From assembly GCA_964406345.1 (NCBI GenBank), contig CAYORK010000028.1, positions 1 through 13,168 of the forward strand: DNA of 13,168 nt. Reading direction: 5' to 3'. The translations under genes were made by a program, and so were the position numbers. The notes beneath the pieces are model-generated. The model made no database searches. It saw only the letters and a list, made by a program, of their open reading frames with translations, and had not been told where the DNA came from. Source of the stretch: SYAN01 sp964406345 (lineage in GTDB: Bacteria; Actinomycetota; Actinomycetes; Nanopelagicales; Nanopelagicaceae). Below, in pieces: positions 1-6,925 of the stretch (positions are counted from its first letter, which is position 1; the number at the start of each line of letters is the position of its first letter).

Positions 1-777
1 CGCGGTCTGATCGTCTCGCCACCGAAGGCTGGTAAGACCATGGTCTTGCAGGCGATCGCGAATGCGATCACCGAGAACAATCCTGAGTGTCACTTGATGG
101 TCGTCCTTGTCGACGAGCGTCCGGAGGAAGTCACCGATATGCAACGTTCGGTCAAGGGTGAGGTCATCGCATCCACCTTCGATCGTCCAGCAGATGACCA
201 CACCACCGTCGCAGAACTTGCGATCGAGCGCGCAAAGCGCCTTGTGGAACTAGGTCACGATGTCGTCGTCCTCCTCGATTCGATCACTCGTCTCGGACGT
301 GCCTACAACATCGCAGCTCCGGCATCAGGTCGCATCCTCTCCGGTGGTGTCGACTCCGCAGCGCTCTATCCACCGAAGAAGTTCTTCGGTGCCGCTCGCA
401 ATATCGAAGACGGTGGATCACTGACCATCCTTGCGACCGCTCTCGTCGAGACCGGTTCCAAGATGGATGAAGTCATCTTCGAAGAGTTCAAGGGCACTGG
501 AAACATGGAACTCAAACTCGATCGCAAGTTCGCTGACAAGCGCATCTTCCCAGCGGTCGATGTCGATGCATCAGGTACCCGTAAGGAAGAGATCTTGATG
601 GGACCAGAAGAGCTCAACATCGTCTGGAAACTCCGTCGCGTCCTTCACGCCCTCGATTCACAACAAGCGCTCGAGCTCTTGCTTGAGAAGATGAAGGGCA
701 CCAAGTCCAACGTCGAGTTCTTGATGCAGGTGCAGAAGACCACCGTCGGTCCAAGCGCCGAGGATCAGGTCAAGTAA
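1..777 (+). CDS. rho: Transcription termination factor Rho, C-terminal part (5' end outside window)
   Basis: Rho is a hexameric RNA helicase that uses ATP to release transcripts from RNA polymerase. The frame is open from base 1, so the N-terminal RNA-binding region lies upstream and only the RecA-like motor domain (258 residues) is seen. The Walker A motif PPKAGKT is at 19-39. The Walker B strand (VVVLLDS) has its aspartate at 277-279. The Q-loop KGTGN is at 490-504 and is followed by the R-loop region DRKFADKRIFPAVD. The C-terminus (FLMQVQKTT, then a short tail) is ordinary, with a TAA stop at 775-777. No key residue is missing in the visible part. Rho directly upstream of rpmE and prfA is the usual actinobacterial order. 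The ATG at 40 is internal and is not the gene start. Confidence 0.97.
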   Translation, partial: RGLIVSPPKAGKTMVLQAIANAITENNPECHLMVVLVDERPEEVTDMQRSVKGEVIASTFDRPADDHTTVAELAIERAKRLVELGHDVVVLLDSITRLGRAYNIAAPASGRILSGGVDSAALYPPKKFFGAARNIEDGGSLTILATALVETGSKMDEVIFEEFKGTGNMELKLDRKFADKRIFPAVDVDASGTRKEEILMGPEELNIVWKLRRVLHALDSQQALELLLEKMKGTKSNVEFLMQVQKTTVGPSAEDQVK

Positions 778-946
778 GCCAGAAGTAGGGTCTATCCCAG
801 CGACGATTTTCCAAATCTCGAGCTCGCTGGGTAGCCTTCTCCCGCACCAAACCCTTAGCTGGGCTAGAAAGAGACTAGAAAGAGAATTGCTGGTTCACCC
901 GCTCACCTCAGATCGATGTGAAAAGGACCCAGCGAGAAAGAAGAAG
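778..946 (+). promoter_or_regulatory. rho-rpmE spacer / rpmE 5' leader with mutually exclusive pairings
   Basis: This 169-nt non-coding leader contains a three-part complementary set. CCCAGCGA occurs at 796-803 and again at 928-935, and the segment CTCGCTGGGT at 823-832 is complementary to both. Structure A is a local hairpin: 796-803 pairs with 824-831, and an inner helix GATTT (805-809) / AAATC (813-817) closes a 3-nt loop. Structure B pairs 823-832 with 927-936, ten continuous pairs, ending about 10 nt before the rpmE ATG and touching its purine-rich ribosome-binding region. A and B cannot coexist. L31 is known to regulate its own synthesis in some bacteria, and candidate L31 leader motifs have been proposed in several phyla. 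That this leader acts in this way is my inference. No T-run follows the first hairpin, so it is not a standard intrinsic terminator. Confidence 0.45.
864..885 (+). repeat. 11-bp tandem direct repeat, two perfect copies
   Basis: The unit CTAGAAAGAGA occurs twice back to back (864-874 and 875-885) inside the rpmE leader. It lies between the two arms of the long-range pairing at 823-832 and 927-936. It is purine-rich and has no obvious coding meaning. It could be a slippage product or a protein or RNA recognition site; the sequence alone does not decide. Confidence 0.85.
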
Positions 947-1183
947 ATGAAGCCAGATATCCACCCCACTTATGTGGAGACCAAGGTGACCTGCGGTTGC
1001 GGCGAGAGTTTCACAACTCGCTCCACCGTCGAGAGCGGTTCGCTCTTCGTTGAAGTCTGCTCGGTCTGCCACCCGTTCTATACCGGCAAGCAGCGAATCC
1101 TCGATACTGGTGGTCGCGTCGCCCGATTTGAAGAGCGCATGAAGAAGAGCGCAGCAAAGGGTGCAAAGACCTCCGCTAAGTAG
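947..1183 (+). CDS. rpmE: 50S ribosomal protein L31, zinc-binding (C+) type
   Basis: L31 is a large-subunit protein that bridges to the small subunit in the assembled ribosome. The product is 78 residues, beginning MKPDIHPTYVE, which matches the normal L31 N-terminus. Four cysteines that would bind zinc are present: C16 and C18 (CGCG) and C38 and C41 (CSVCHPFYTGKQ). This makes it the zinc-dependent form rather than the zinc-free paralogue. The motif TGGRVARFEERM follows, then a short basic Lys/Ala tail. I chose ATG 947 by family alignment; the purine-rich stretch at 934-946 can serve as its ribosome-binding site. A longer reading from TTG 887 would add 20 residues not found in the family. The stop is TAG. 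The gene follows the structured leader at 778-946. Confidence 0.96.
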   Translation: MKPDIHPTYVETKVTCGCGESFTTRSTVESGSLFVEVCSVCHPFYTGKQRILDTGGRVARFEERMKKSAAKGAKTSAK

Positions 1184-1187
1184 CGTC

Positions 1188-1257
1188 GTTTCCATTCGCA
1201 AGATCGACCGTAGGTTCGAAGACCCGATCGATAATCAGATCGAACGAAATGGAAAAC
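1188..1257 (+). promoter_or_regulatory. rpmE-prfA spacer stem that can mask the prfA ribosome-binding site
   Basis: TTTCCATT at 1189-1196 is fully complementary to AATGGAAA at 1248-1255. The helix continues through CG (1197-1198) with CG (1245-1246) after one bulged A (1247). Inside it, GATCG (1202-1206) can pair with CGATC (1225-1229). The 3' arm contains GGAAA, the only ribosome-binding-like sequence before prfA ATG 1262, so folding would hide it. No T-run follows, so it is not an intrinsic terminator. The pairing is seen in the sequence; a role in translational control is inference. Confidence 0.35.
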
Positions 1258-1261
1258 CCTG

Positions 1262-2344
1262 ATGAGTGACCGCTTTGCCTCCATGCCGGAGATCCTCGCT
1301 GAGTACGAGGAACTCGAGCGGAAGATGGCTGACCCCTCGATCCATGCCGATCAAGGGAAGGCACGACAATTCGGTAAGCGCTATGCGCAACTAGGTCCGG
1401 TCATCGCTGGATACAAGGCCTGGAAGAGCGCAGAGGATGACTTCCTTGCTGCGAAGGAACTCGCAGATACCGACAGTGAATTCGCCGCAGAACTTCCCGC
1501 GCTCGAAGCGAAGATGGAAGAGAGCGCCACGATCTTGGAGGAACTCCTTCTGCCACGCGATCCCAATGATGATCGTGATGTGATCCTTGAGATCAAGGCA
1601 GGTGCAGGTGGTGAGGAGTCCGCACTCTTCGCCGGTGACTTGCTTCGTATGTATCTTCGCTACGCGGAGCGTCAAGGTTGGAAGACTGAGATCATCGATG
1701 CCACCGAGAGCGATCTCGGCGGTTACAAGGACATCTCTGTCGCTGTGAAGTCTCGCGGTACACCCGAGGCCGGCATGGGACCTTTCGCGAAGTTGAAGTT
1801 CGAAGGCGGCGTCCATCGCGTCCAGCGCGTACCTGAGACCGAGAGCCAAGGTCGAATCCATACCTCTGCCGCAGGAGTTCTCGTACTTCCGGAAGCAGAA
1901 GAGATCGATGTCGAGATCAATATGAATGAGCTTCGAATCGACGTATATCGCTCATCGGGCCCTGGCGGACAGAGCGTGAACACCACGGATTCTGCAGTCC
2001 GCATCACTCATATCCCGACCGGAATCGTCGTCTCCTGTCAGAACGAGAAGAGTCAGTTGCAGAACAAGGAGTCTGCGCTTCGAATCCTTCGTGCACGTCT
2101 GCTCGCCGCTGCGCAAGAGGCTGCCGATGCCGAAGCCGCAGCGACGCGCAAATCACAGGTCCGCACAGTCGATAGAAGTGAGCGGATCCGTACCTATAAC
2201 TTCCCGGAGAATCGCATCTCCGATCATCGCGTCAATTACAAGTCAAATAACCTCGATGCCGTGCTCAATGGGCAATTGGATGAAGTGATCCAATCTCTCC
2301 TCGACGCAGATAAGGCAGAGAAGCTCGCAGCAGCGAGCGCATGA
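1262..2344 (+). CDS. prfA: Peptide chain release factor 1 (RF1)
   Basis: RF1 recognises UAA and UAG stop codons in the ribosomal A site and triggers release of the finished protein. The product is 360 residues, the normal length. The catalytic GGQ loop (SSGPGGQSVN) is at residues 235-237. The stop-codon reading motif is PET at 191-193 (VPETESQGRIHTSA); this P-x-T form marks RF1, whereas RF2 has SPF. The conserved domain-2 motif AGAGGEESALFAGDLLRMY precedes it. Start ATG 1262 has only a weak purine tract upstream (around 1251-1256); ATG 1283 would shorten the protein by seven residues. The TGA stop at 2342-2344 overlaps the prmC start as ATGA, so the two are probably translationally coupled. 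The downstream gene encodes the enzyme that methylates this GGQ glutamine. Confidence 0.97.
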   Translation: MSDRFASMPEILAEYEELERKMADPSIHADQGKARQFGKRYAQLGPVIAGYKAWKSAEDDFLAAKELADTDSEFAAELPALEAKMEESATILEELLLPRDPNDDRDVILEIKAGAGGEESALFAGDLLRMYLRYAERQGWKTEIIDATESDLGGYKDISVAVKSRGTPEAGMGPFAKLKFEGGVHRVQRVPETESQGRIHTSAAGVLVLPEAEEIDVEINMNELRIDVYRSSGPGGQSVNTTDSAVRITHIPTGIVVSCQNEKSQLQNKESALRILRARLLAAAQEAADAEAAATRKSQVRTVDRSERIRTYNFPENRISDHRVNYKSNNLDAVLNGQLDEVIQSLLDADKAEKLAAASA

Positions 2345-3222
2345 GCGCACTTCGAGAGATCCTTCGCGAAGGTAAGCGAAGGCTGGAGGATGCGAAGATC
2401 TCTTCCATCGATGCCGAGCTCCTACTTGCCCATCTACTCGGTGTCGGCCGGATGGATCTCCACGCGCGCGACTTCTCCTTGACGGCAGATGAAGAAGTGC
2501 AACTTCAGGAACGCTTCGATGAGTTGATCTCATCGCGTCTCGATTCGATCCCAGTCCAATATCTCACCGGCGAGGCGGCATTTCGTCACGTCACACTTTC
2601 AGTAGGTCCAGGGGTCCTTATTCCACGGCCTGAGACTGAGGGCCTTGTCGAGTTGGCGTTGATCTGGTTGGAGAAAGAGAGAAGTCTTGAGCCATCACGT
2701 CGCTTCTCGGTCGTCGATCTCGGTTCTGGCTCTGGCGCGATCGCGATCTCTCTCGCAGTTGAGGGGGCGAGCCGCGGCATCCCACTCTCGCTCGTTGCAG
2801 TCGAGGATTCGAAGGATGCCAAGCCTTGGTTGGAGCGAAATATCGCTACCTATGTTGAGAAGTATGGCGAGGGCATCGATATCCGATTGATCGATCTGCC
2901 CGTGAAGGATGCACTCCTGGGCGTCAGATGTGATCTTGTCATCGCGAATCCGCCATACATCCCACGAGAGACAAAACTTCCTGAGGATGTGAGACAAGAG
3001 CCCGAGCGTGCACTCTTCGGTGGGGTAGAGGGCACCGAACTTCCGATCCACTTCATCGAACATGGTGCGCGGATCCTCAAGCCGGGTGGCGCGCTCTTCA
3101 TGGAGCACTTCGAGGGTCAAGGCGAGGTATTGGCACGCTTCATGAACCCAGAGTTCTCAGAGATCCTGGGCCATGATGACCTCACCGGCCGTGGTCGTTA
3201 TATTTCAGCCCGCAAGAAGTGA
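2341..3222 (+). CDS. prmC: Release factor glutamine N5-methyltransferase PrmC (HemK)
   Basis: PrmC uses S-adenosylmethionine to methylate the glutamine of the GGQ motif in release factors, raising termination efficiency. The product is 293 residues. An N-terminal helical domain (about residues 1-90) binds the release factor. The linker motif PRPETEGLVE follows. The Rossmann methyltransferase domain begins with the AdoMet-binding loop VVDLGSGSGAI (residues 124-134). The catalytic NPPY motif is at 203-206 (IANPPYIPR) and fixes the function to N-methylation of a planar amide. Late motifs (GGALFMEH) are also present. The ATG overlaps the prfA stop by 4 nt, so enzyme and substrate are made together. 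The stop is TGA. Nothing appears damaged. Confidence 0.96.
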   Translation: MSALREILREGKRRLEDAKISSIDAELLLAHLLGVGRMDLHARDFSLTADEEVQLQERFDELISSRLDSIPVQYLTGEAAFRHVTLSVGPGVLIPRPETEGLVELALIWLEKERSLEPSRRFSVVDLGSGSGAIAISLAVEGASRGIPLSLVAVEDSKDAKPWLERNIATYVEKYGEGIDIRLIDLPVKDALLGVRCDLVIANPPYIPRETKLPEDVRQEPERALFGGVEGTELPIHFIEHGARILKPGGALFMEHFEGQGEVLARFMNPEFSEILGHDDLTGRGRYISARKK

Positions 3223-3247
3223 GTGCGAACGAGAGTTAGGTGTTCTG

Positions 3248-3937
3248 GTGTCGGAGAGATTGACGATCAAGCAGGGTCCGCGAGCCAAGGTCGCACCCGC
3301 TGCTCAATCTGCCTTCGAAGCGATTCGAGATGGACACGTGATCGTCGCCCCCATCGAACACTCCTATGTCTTCGTCGCTGATGCTTTCAACCATGGGGCC
3401 GTTGCGAAAATCCACCAACTTCGAGGTGATGATCTCGGAGTAGCGGCGCAGGTCCTGATCCGCGACTCATCGGTAGTCAAGGGATTGAGTTCTGCCCCGC
3501 ACGAAGGAGCGGATGCGCTTGCGCAAAGTTTCTGGCCAGGACTTCTCACCATCATCACTCCAGCGCAACGAGGACTCACCTGGAATCTCGGCGACAACAA
3601 GGAACTTGGGAAAGTGGCACTTCGCGTCCCTTCGAATCGCTTCATGACGGCACTGCTGGCATTGACCGGTCCACTTGCGATCGCTCATGCAGCCCTTGCG
3701 AAGGGAAGAGTGCCGCGCACTACGACGATGATTCCGGCCCTTGATAAGGACCTCGCCTACATCATCGATGCAGGGGAGTTGGCTGAGCATCCATCTGGCT
3801 CTGGATCGACCATCGTCGAGATCCGCGGCAAGGAGCTCCATGTGATCCGCGAAGGAGCGATATCGATCGAGGAGTTGATCTCAACTCATCCTTCTGTGGT
3901 GCGTCCTAGCGCTTCGACTGCTGGGCCTACCGCCTAG
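3248..3937 (+). CDS. Sua5/YciO/YrdC-fold protein with eroded active-site motifs
   Basis: The position after prmC and the overall pattern match the Sua5/TsaC family, which makes threonylcarbamoyl-AMP for the tRNA t6A modification. Fold landmarks are kept: a strand ending at P35, VADAF (43-47), a PGLLTI segment (canonical PGPLTL), VALRVPSNRF, GPLAI, and a late IDAGE...GSGSTIVEIRG. The catalytic motifs are not. Canonical PTDTVYGL reads PIEHSYVF (35-42), KGRP reads RGDD (59-62), and SAN reads HAA (147-149). These normally contact ATP, bicarbonate and threonine, so synthase activity seems unlikely. The frame is intact at 229 residues, so it is not a simple pseudogene. I chose GTG 3248 (AGG upstream); TTG 3260 is an alternative, and ATG 3173 lies inside prmC. 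It could be a binding or regulatory relic. No gene symbol is given because the function is doubtful. Confidence 0.8.
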   Translation: MSERLTIKQGPRAKVAPAAQSAFEAIRDGHVIVAPIEHSYVFVADAFNHGAVAKIHQLRGDDLGVAAQVLIRDSSVVKGLSSAPHEGADALAQSFWPGLLTIITPAQRGLTWNLGDNKELGKVALRVPSNRFMTALLALTGPLAIAHAALAKGRVPRTTTMIPALDKDLAYIIDAGELAEHPSGSGSTIVEIRGKELHVIREGAISIEELISTHPSVVRPSASTAGPTA

Positions 3938-3947
3938 GCTTTGGCTC

Positions 3948-5222
3948 ATGTCCCAATCCTCGACGCCATTCTTCGGTTCGGATTTCGAAGCGCTTCGCAG
4001 TCAAGATCCTGAGATCGCAGAGATCCTGCTCAAGGAGTTGGAGCGACAACGTACCAACCTTCAGTTGATCGCAAGCGAGAACTTCACATCACCTGCTGTG
4101 CTCACCGCGCTTGGCTCGACACTTTCCAACAAATATGCCGAGGGTTATCCCGGTAAACGCTATTACGGTGGCTGCGAGGTCGTCGATATCGCAGAGGAGA
4201 TCGGCAACGCACGGGCGAAGGAACTCTTCGGCGCAGAGCACGCCAATCTCCAACCACACTCAGGTGCGAGCGCGAATGTCGCGGTCTATCAAGCATTCAC
4301 CAAACCAGGCGACACCGTCCTCGCTATGTCCTTGGCAGAGGGCGGCCATCTCACACATGGATCGAAGGTCAATTTCTCCGGTAAGTGGTTCAACGTCGTC
4401 TCCTATGGCGTCCGTAAAGAGGATGAACGAATCGACTATGACGAGTTGGAGCGACTAGCCCACGAACACAAGCCGAAGATGATCTGTTCTGGCGCGACCG
4501 CCTATCCGAGCTTGATCGATTTCGAGCGGATCAGGAGTATCTGTGATGCAGTGGGCGCGATCATGTGGGTCGATGCCGCACACTTCATCGGTCTCGTCGC
4601 AGGGAAAGCGATCCCATCTCCCGTTCCTTACGCCGATGTCATCTCCTTCACAACTCACAAGGTCCTTCGCGGTCCTCGCGGTGGAATGATCTTGAGTAAG
4701 GCAGAACATGCCGCAGCCATCGACAAAGCAGTCTTCCCTGGCATGCAGGGTGGTCCGATCATGAGTGCGGTCGCTGCCAAGGCCGTTGCACTCAAGGAGT
4801 GCATGCAACCTGCTTATCAAAGTTATGCCAAGGATGTGATCACCAATGCAAAGGCGCTCGCCGCTGCGCTGGAGCGAGAGGGAATGCGTGCAGTCTCCGG
4901 TGGAACTGAGACGCACCTCGCGCTGATCGATGTCAGAAGTACCGGCGTCAATGGCAAGGTCGCCGATGAGCGATGCGGAAGATCCGGCATCACCTTGAAC
5001 AAGAATGCGATTCCTTTCGATCCAGAGAAGCCATCGGTGACAAGTGGGATTCGAGTGGGCACTCCAGCCACGACGACCCAGGGAATGGGCGTTGCAGAGA
5101 TGGGTGAGATCGCGACCCTGATCAAGGAGGCGATCCGTGATGGTGAGGATGATGGCAAGGCGAGCGCGATCAAGAAGAAGGTCGCTTCGCTCACTGCCAA
5201 ATTCCCGGTCTACCCTCGGTAA
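3948..5222 (+). CDS. glyA: Serine hydroxymethyltransferase
   Basis: This is the PLP-dependent cytosolic enzyme that converts serine and tetrahydrofolate to glycine and methylene-tetrahydrofolate, the main source of one-carbon units. The product is 424 residues, typical for bacteria. The N-terminal motif LIASENFTS and the substrate motif NKYAEGYPGKRYYGG are present. HSGASAN contributes to PLP binding, VDAAHFIGLVAG holds the conserved Asp and His of the cofactor pocket, and the Schiff-base lysine is K238 in SFTTHKVLRGPRGG. Near the C-terminus, SGIRVGTPA.TTQG includes the carboxylate-binding arginine. The ATG lies 10 nt after the preceding stop, with a weak TAGG as ribosome-binding site. glyA between the Sua5-like gene and the wecA-like gene also occurs in Streptomyces-type clusters, whereas Mycobacterium lacks it at this point. 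Confidence 0.97.
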   Translation: MSQSSTPFFGSDFEALRSQDPEIAEILLKELERQRTNLQLIASENFTSPAVLTALGSTLSNKYAEGYPGKRYYGGCEVVDIAEEIGNARAKELFGAEHANLQPHSGASANVAVYQAFTKPGDTVLAMSLAEGGHLTHGSKVNFSGKWFNVVSYGVRKEDERIDYDELERLAHEHKPKMICSGATAYPSLIDFERIRSICDAVGAIMWVDAAHFIGLVAGKAIPSPVPYADVISFTTHKVLRGPRGGMILSKAEHAAAIDKAVFPGMQGGPIMSAVAAKAVALKECMQPAYQSYAKDVITNAKALAAALEREGMRAVSGGTETHLALIDVRSTGVNGKVADERCGRSGITLNKNAIPFDPEKPSVTSGIRVGTPATTTQGMGVAEMGEIATLIKEAIRDGEDDGKASAIKKKVASLTAKFPVYPR

Positions 5223-5246
5223 GCGCGGATCAGGTAGCGGTTCGTA

Positions 5247-6350
5247 GTGCGCGAGTATCTCCTCACACTCCTGATCGCAGCAGCGGTCACCTACGTCATC
5301 ACTCCATTCATCGCCTCCATCGCAGAGCGAGCGAGAGCAGTCGCCACTGTTCGTGATCGAGACATCCATACCGTCACCACGCCGCGATGGGGCGGTCTCG
5401 GGATGTGGCTGGCATTCGCAGCAACTCTCTTGATCGTCGATAACCTCAATCTCGTCGGTAAGTCATTCACGCGTGAGATGTTGGGTGTCTTCCTAGCCGC
5501 GACCTGTGTCGTGATCCTCGGCGCACTCGATGATCGATTCGAACTTGATGCGATCACGAAACTCGCTGGGCAATCACTCGCTGCCGGTGTCCTCCTGCTC
5601 TACGGTGTACAAATCCTCTGGATTCCGATCAACGGGATCGTGATCCTGCCGACCAATATCGGTCAATTCCTCACTGTCCTTGTGGTCGTGATCTGTATCA
5701 ACGCCGTCAACTTCGTCGATGGTCTCGATGGTCTTGCTGCAGGAATCGTCGCGATCTCAGCGGCAGCGCTCTTCGGTTTCGCCTATCTCTTGGCAGTGGA
5801 GAACGGATTCCCTCGCGCAGGTGCACCATCTTTGGTCAGCGCAATCATGATCGGACTCTGTCTTGGTTTCTTGCCACATAACTTCTATCCGGCACGGATC
5901 TTCATGGGCGATTCCGGATCGATGCTCTTGGGTCTGATGCTCGCAGCCTCGGCCATAACGCTCTCGAGTCAGGTCGATGTCAATGCAGCCTTCTCGGAGA
6001 GCCTCGTTCCTGCGCTCTTGCCGCTCCTCCTTCCCTTCATGGTCCTTGCCATCCCGTTACTCGACTTCGCCCTCGCAGTCCTTCGTAGGGTTCGTGCTGG
6101 CAAGTCACCTTTCGCACCGGATAAGAAACATATCCATCACAAGTTGATGGAGCTCGGTAACTCGCAAGCGCGTGCAACAGTCGTGCTCTATCTCTGGACT
6201 GCGATGCTGGCGATCCCCGCGATGGCATCGGCCTTCTTGCCACTCTGGCAGGCACTGGTCATCGGAGTCGTACTCCTTCTTCTCTCATTGATTATCAATA
6301 AGTCGAAGTTCGATCTCACGACGAAGAGAGTGAAGGTGGATTTTGAGTAA
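5247..6350 (+). CDS. wecA: Undecaprenyl-phosphate N-acetylglucosaminyl-1-phosphate transferase (WecA/TagO/Rfe family)
   Basis: This polytopic membrane enzyme of the glycosyltransferase 4 family transfers a sugar-1-phosphate, usually GlcNAc-1-P, from UDP-sugar to undecaprenyl or decaprenyl phosphate. It starts synthesis of wall-linked glycans such as arabinogalactan linker or teichoic acids. The product is 367 residues with about ten hydrophobic helices. Family motifs are in order: TPRWGG near residue 47, the Mg-binding DD pair D95-D96 (LGALDDRFELD), N-A-V-N-F-V-D-G-L-D-G with D158 and D161, FMGDSGS with D222, and the cytoplasmic HIHH (295-298) that marks the WecA/TagO branch rather than MraY. 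The start is GTG 5247, with CAGGTAG about 10 nt upstream. The exact acceptor lipid and the glycan made cannot be read from the sequence. The 3' end overlaps atpI by 8 nt. Confidence 0.93.
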   Translation: MREYLLTLLIAAAVTYVITPFIASIAERARAVATVRDRDIHTVTTPRWGGLGMWLAFAATLLIVDNLNLVGKSFTREMLGVFLAATCVVILGALDDRFELDAITKLAGQSLAAGVLLLYGVQILWIPINGIVILPTNIGQFLTVLVVVICINAVNFVDGLDGLAAGIVAISAAALFGFAYLLAVENGFPRAGAPSLVSAIMIGLCLGFLPHNFYPARIFMGDSGSMLLGLMLAASAITLSSQVDVNAAFSESLVPALLPLLLPFMVLAIPLLDFALAVLRRVRAGKSPFAPDKKHIHHKLMELGNSQARATVVLYLWTAMLAIPAMASAFLPLWQALVIGVVLLLLSLIINKSKFDLTTKRVKVDFE

Positions 6351-6798
6351 GGGAGTGAGTCACGATCCGAATCAAGATCCGAATCAAGATTGGCGCACGG
6401 CACTTTGGAAAGGTGCACTCACACCATCGATCGTGACCTCTGTCATCGCACTCGTGCTCGGCTATCTCTTCAGAGGTGGTTCTGGGCTTGCCGGGAGTGC
6501 GCTCGCCACAGTCACAGTCTTGATTTTCTTCTCCGTGCACCTCTTCGTCGCGCGCGTGGCAAGGCAACTGGATCCCACCTCGACGATGATCGTTGCGATG
6601 CTCTCCTACATGCTCAAGATCTCAGCGATGGCGGTCTTCCTCTTATTGGTCTCGAGATTGACCGATCCGAGTGACATCGACCGGACCACCTTCGCCATCA
6701 GCTCGTTGGCACTCGCTACCGCCTGGTTGGCGGGGGAGATTCGGGCCTTCATGAAGATACGATTCGTGCTCGACATCTCACCGGATGGCGCCTCCAAT
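6343..6798 (+). CDS. atpI: ATP synthase protein I (AtpI-like), 3' end lost in assembly gap
   Basis: This is a small four-helix membrane protein of the AtpI family, which helps assemble or stabilise the c-ring and has been linked to cation supply in some bacteria. Hydrophobic segments are at about residues 25-43, 48-70, 81-104 and 116-134. The C-terminal pattern LATAWLAGEIRAFMKIRFVLDI resembles actinobacterial AtpI. The start is taken as TTG 6343, overlapping the wecA stop, with AAGGTGGA at 6333-6340; GTG 6355 is the alternative. The N-terminus carries a duplicated DPNQ. The 152 residues seen reach nearly full family length. Reading through the 100 Ns is not justified, because the true gap size is unknown. 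After the gap, one frame (6899-6925) gives an Arg-rich tail ending in TAG just before atpZ, a plausible natural end. Confidence 0.85.
6364..6390 (+). repeat. 12-bp in-frame tandem repeat in the start of atpI
   Basis: The unit GATCCGAATCAA is present twice in tandem (6364-6375 and 6376-6387), followed by a partial third GAT. It encodes DPNQ-DPNQ-D in the cytoplasmic N-terminus of AtpI. Both copies are identical at nucleotide level, which suggests a recent duplication by slippage. Being 12 bp, a change in copy number would not shift the frame. Confidence 0.9.
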
Positions 6799-6898
6799 NN
6801 NNNNNNNNNNNNNNNNNNNNNNNNNNNNNNNNNNNNNNNNNNNNNNNNNNNNNNNNNNNNNNNNNNNNNNNNNNNNNNNNNNNNNNNNNNNNNNNNNN
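6799..6898. other. Assembly gap of 100 Ns
   Basis: Exactly 100 ambiguous bases separate the end of the visible atpI from the region before atpZ. A run of exactly 100 is commonly a placeholder for a gap of unknown length, so neither the reading frame nor the absence of another gene can be assumed here. Sequence on both sides is consistent with one continuous locus. Confidence 0.98.
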
Positions 6899-6925
6899 AG
6901 AGAAGTGAGGAGATTGAAGCGCTAG

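Noticed and set aside
796..831. Intrinsic terminator after rho
   Set aside because: The stem is good but is followed by TAGCCTTCTCCC, with no T-run; a leader structure is a better reading.
887..946. Longer L31 reading from TTG 887
   Set aside because: It adds 20 residues absent from the family; ATG 947 gives the standard MKPDIHP start.
4455..5369. 304-codon open frame on the minus strand across glyA and the start of the wecA-like gene
   Set aside because: It lies wholly opposite well-conserved genes, its translation resembles no family I know, and it is rich in Asp, Arg, Cys and His, as expected from antisense reading of this codon usage.
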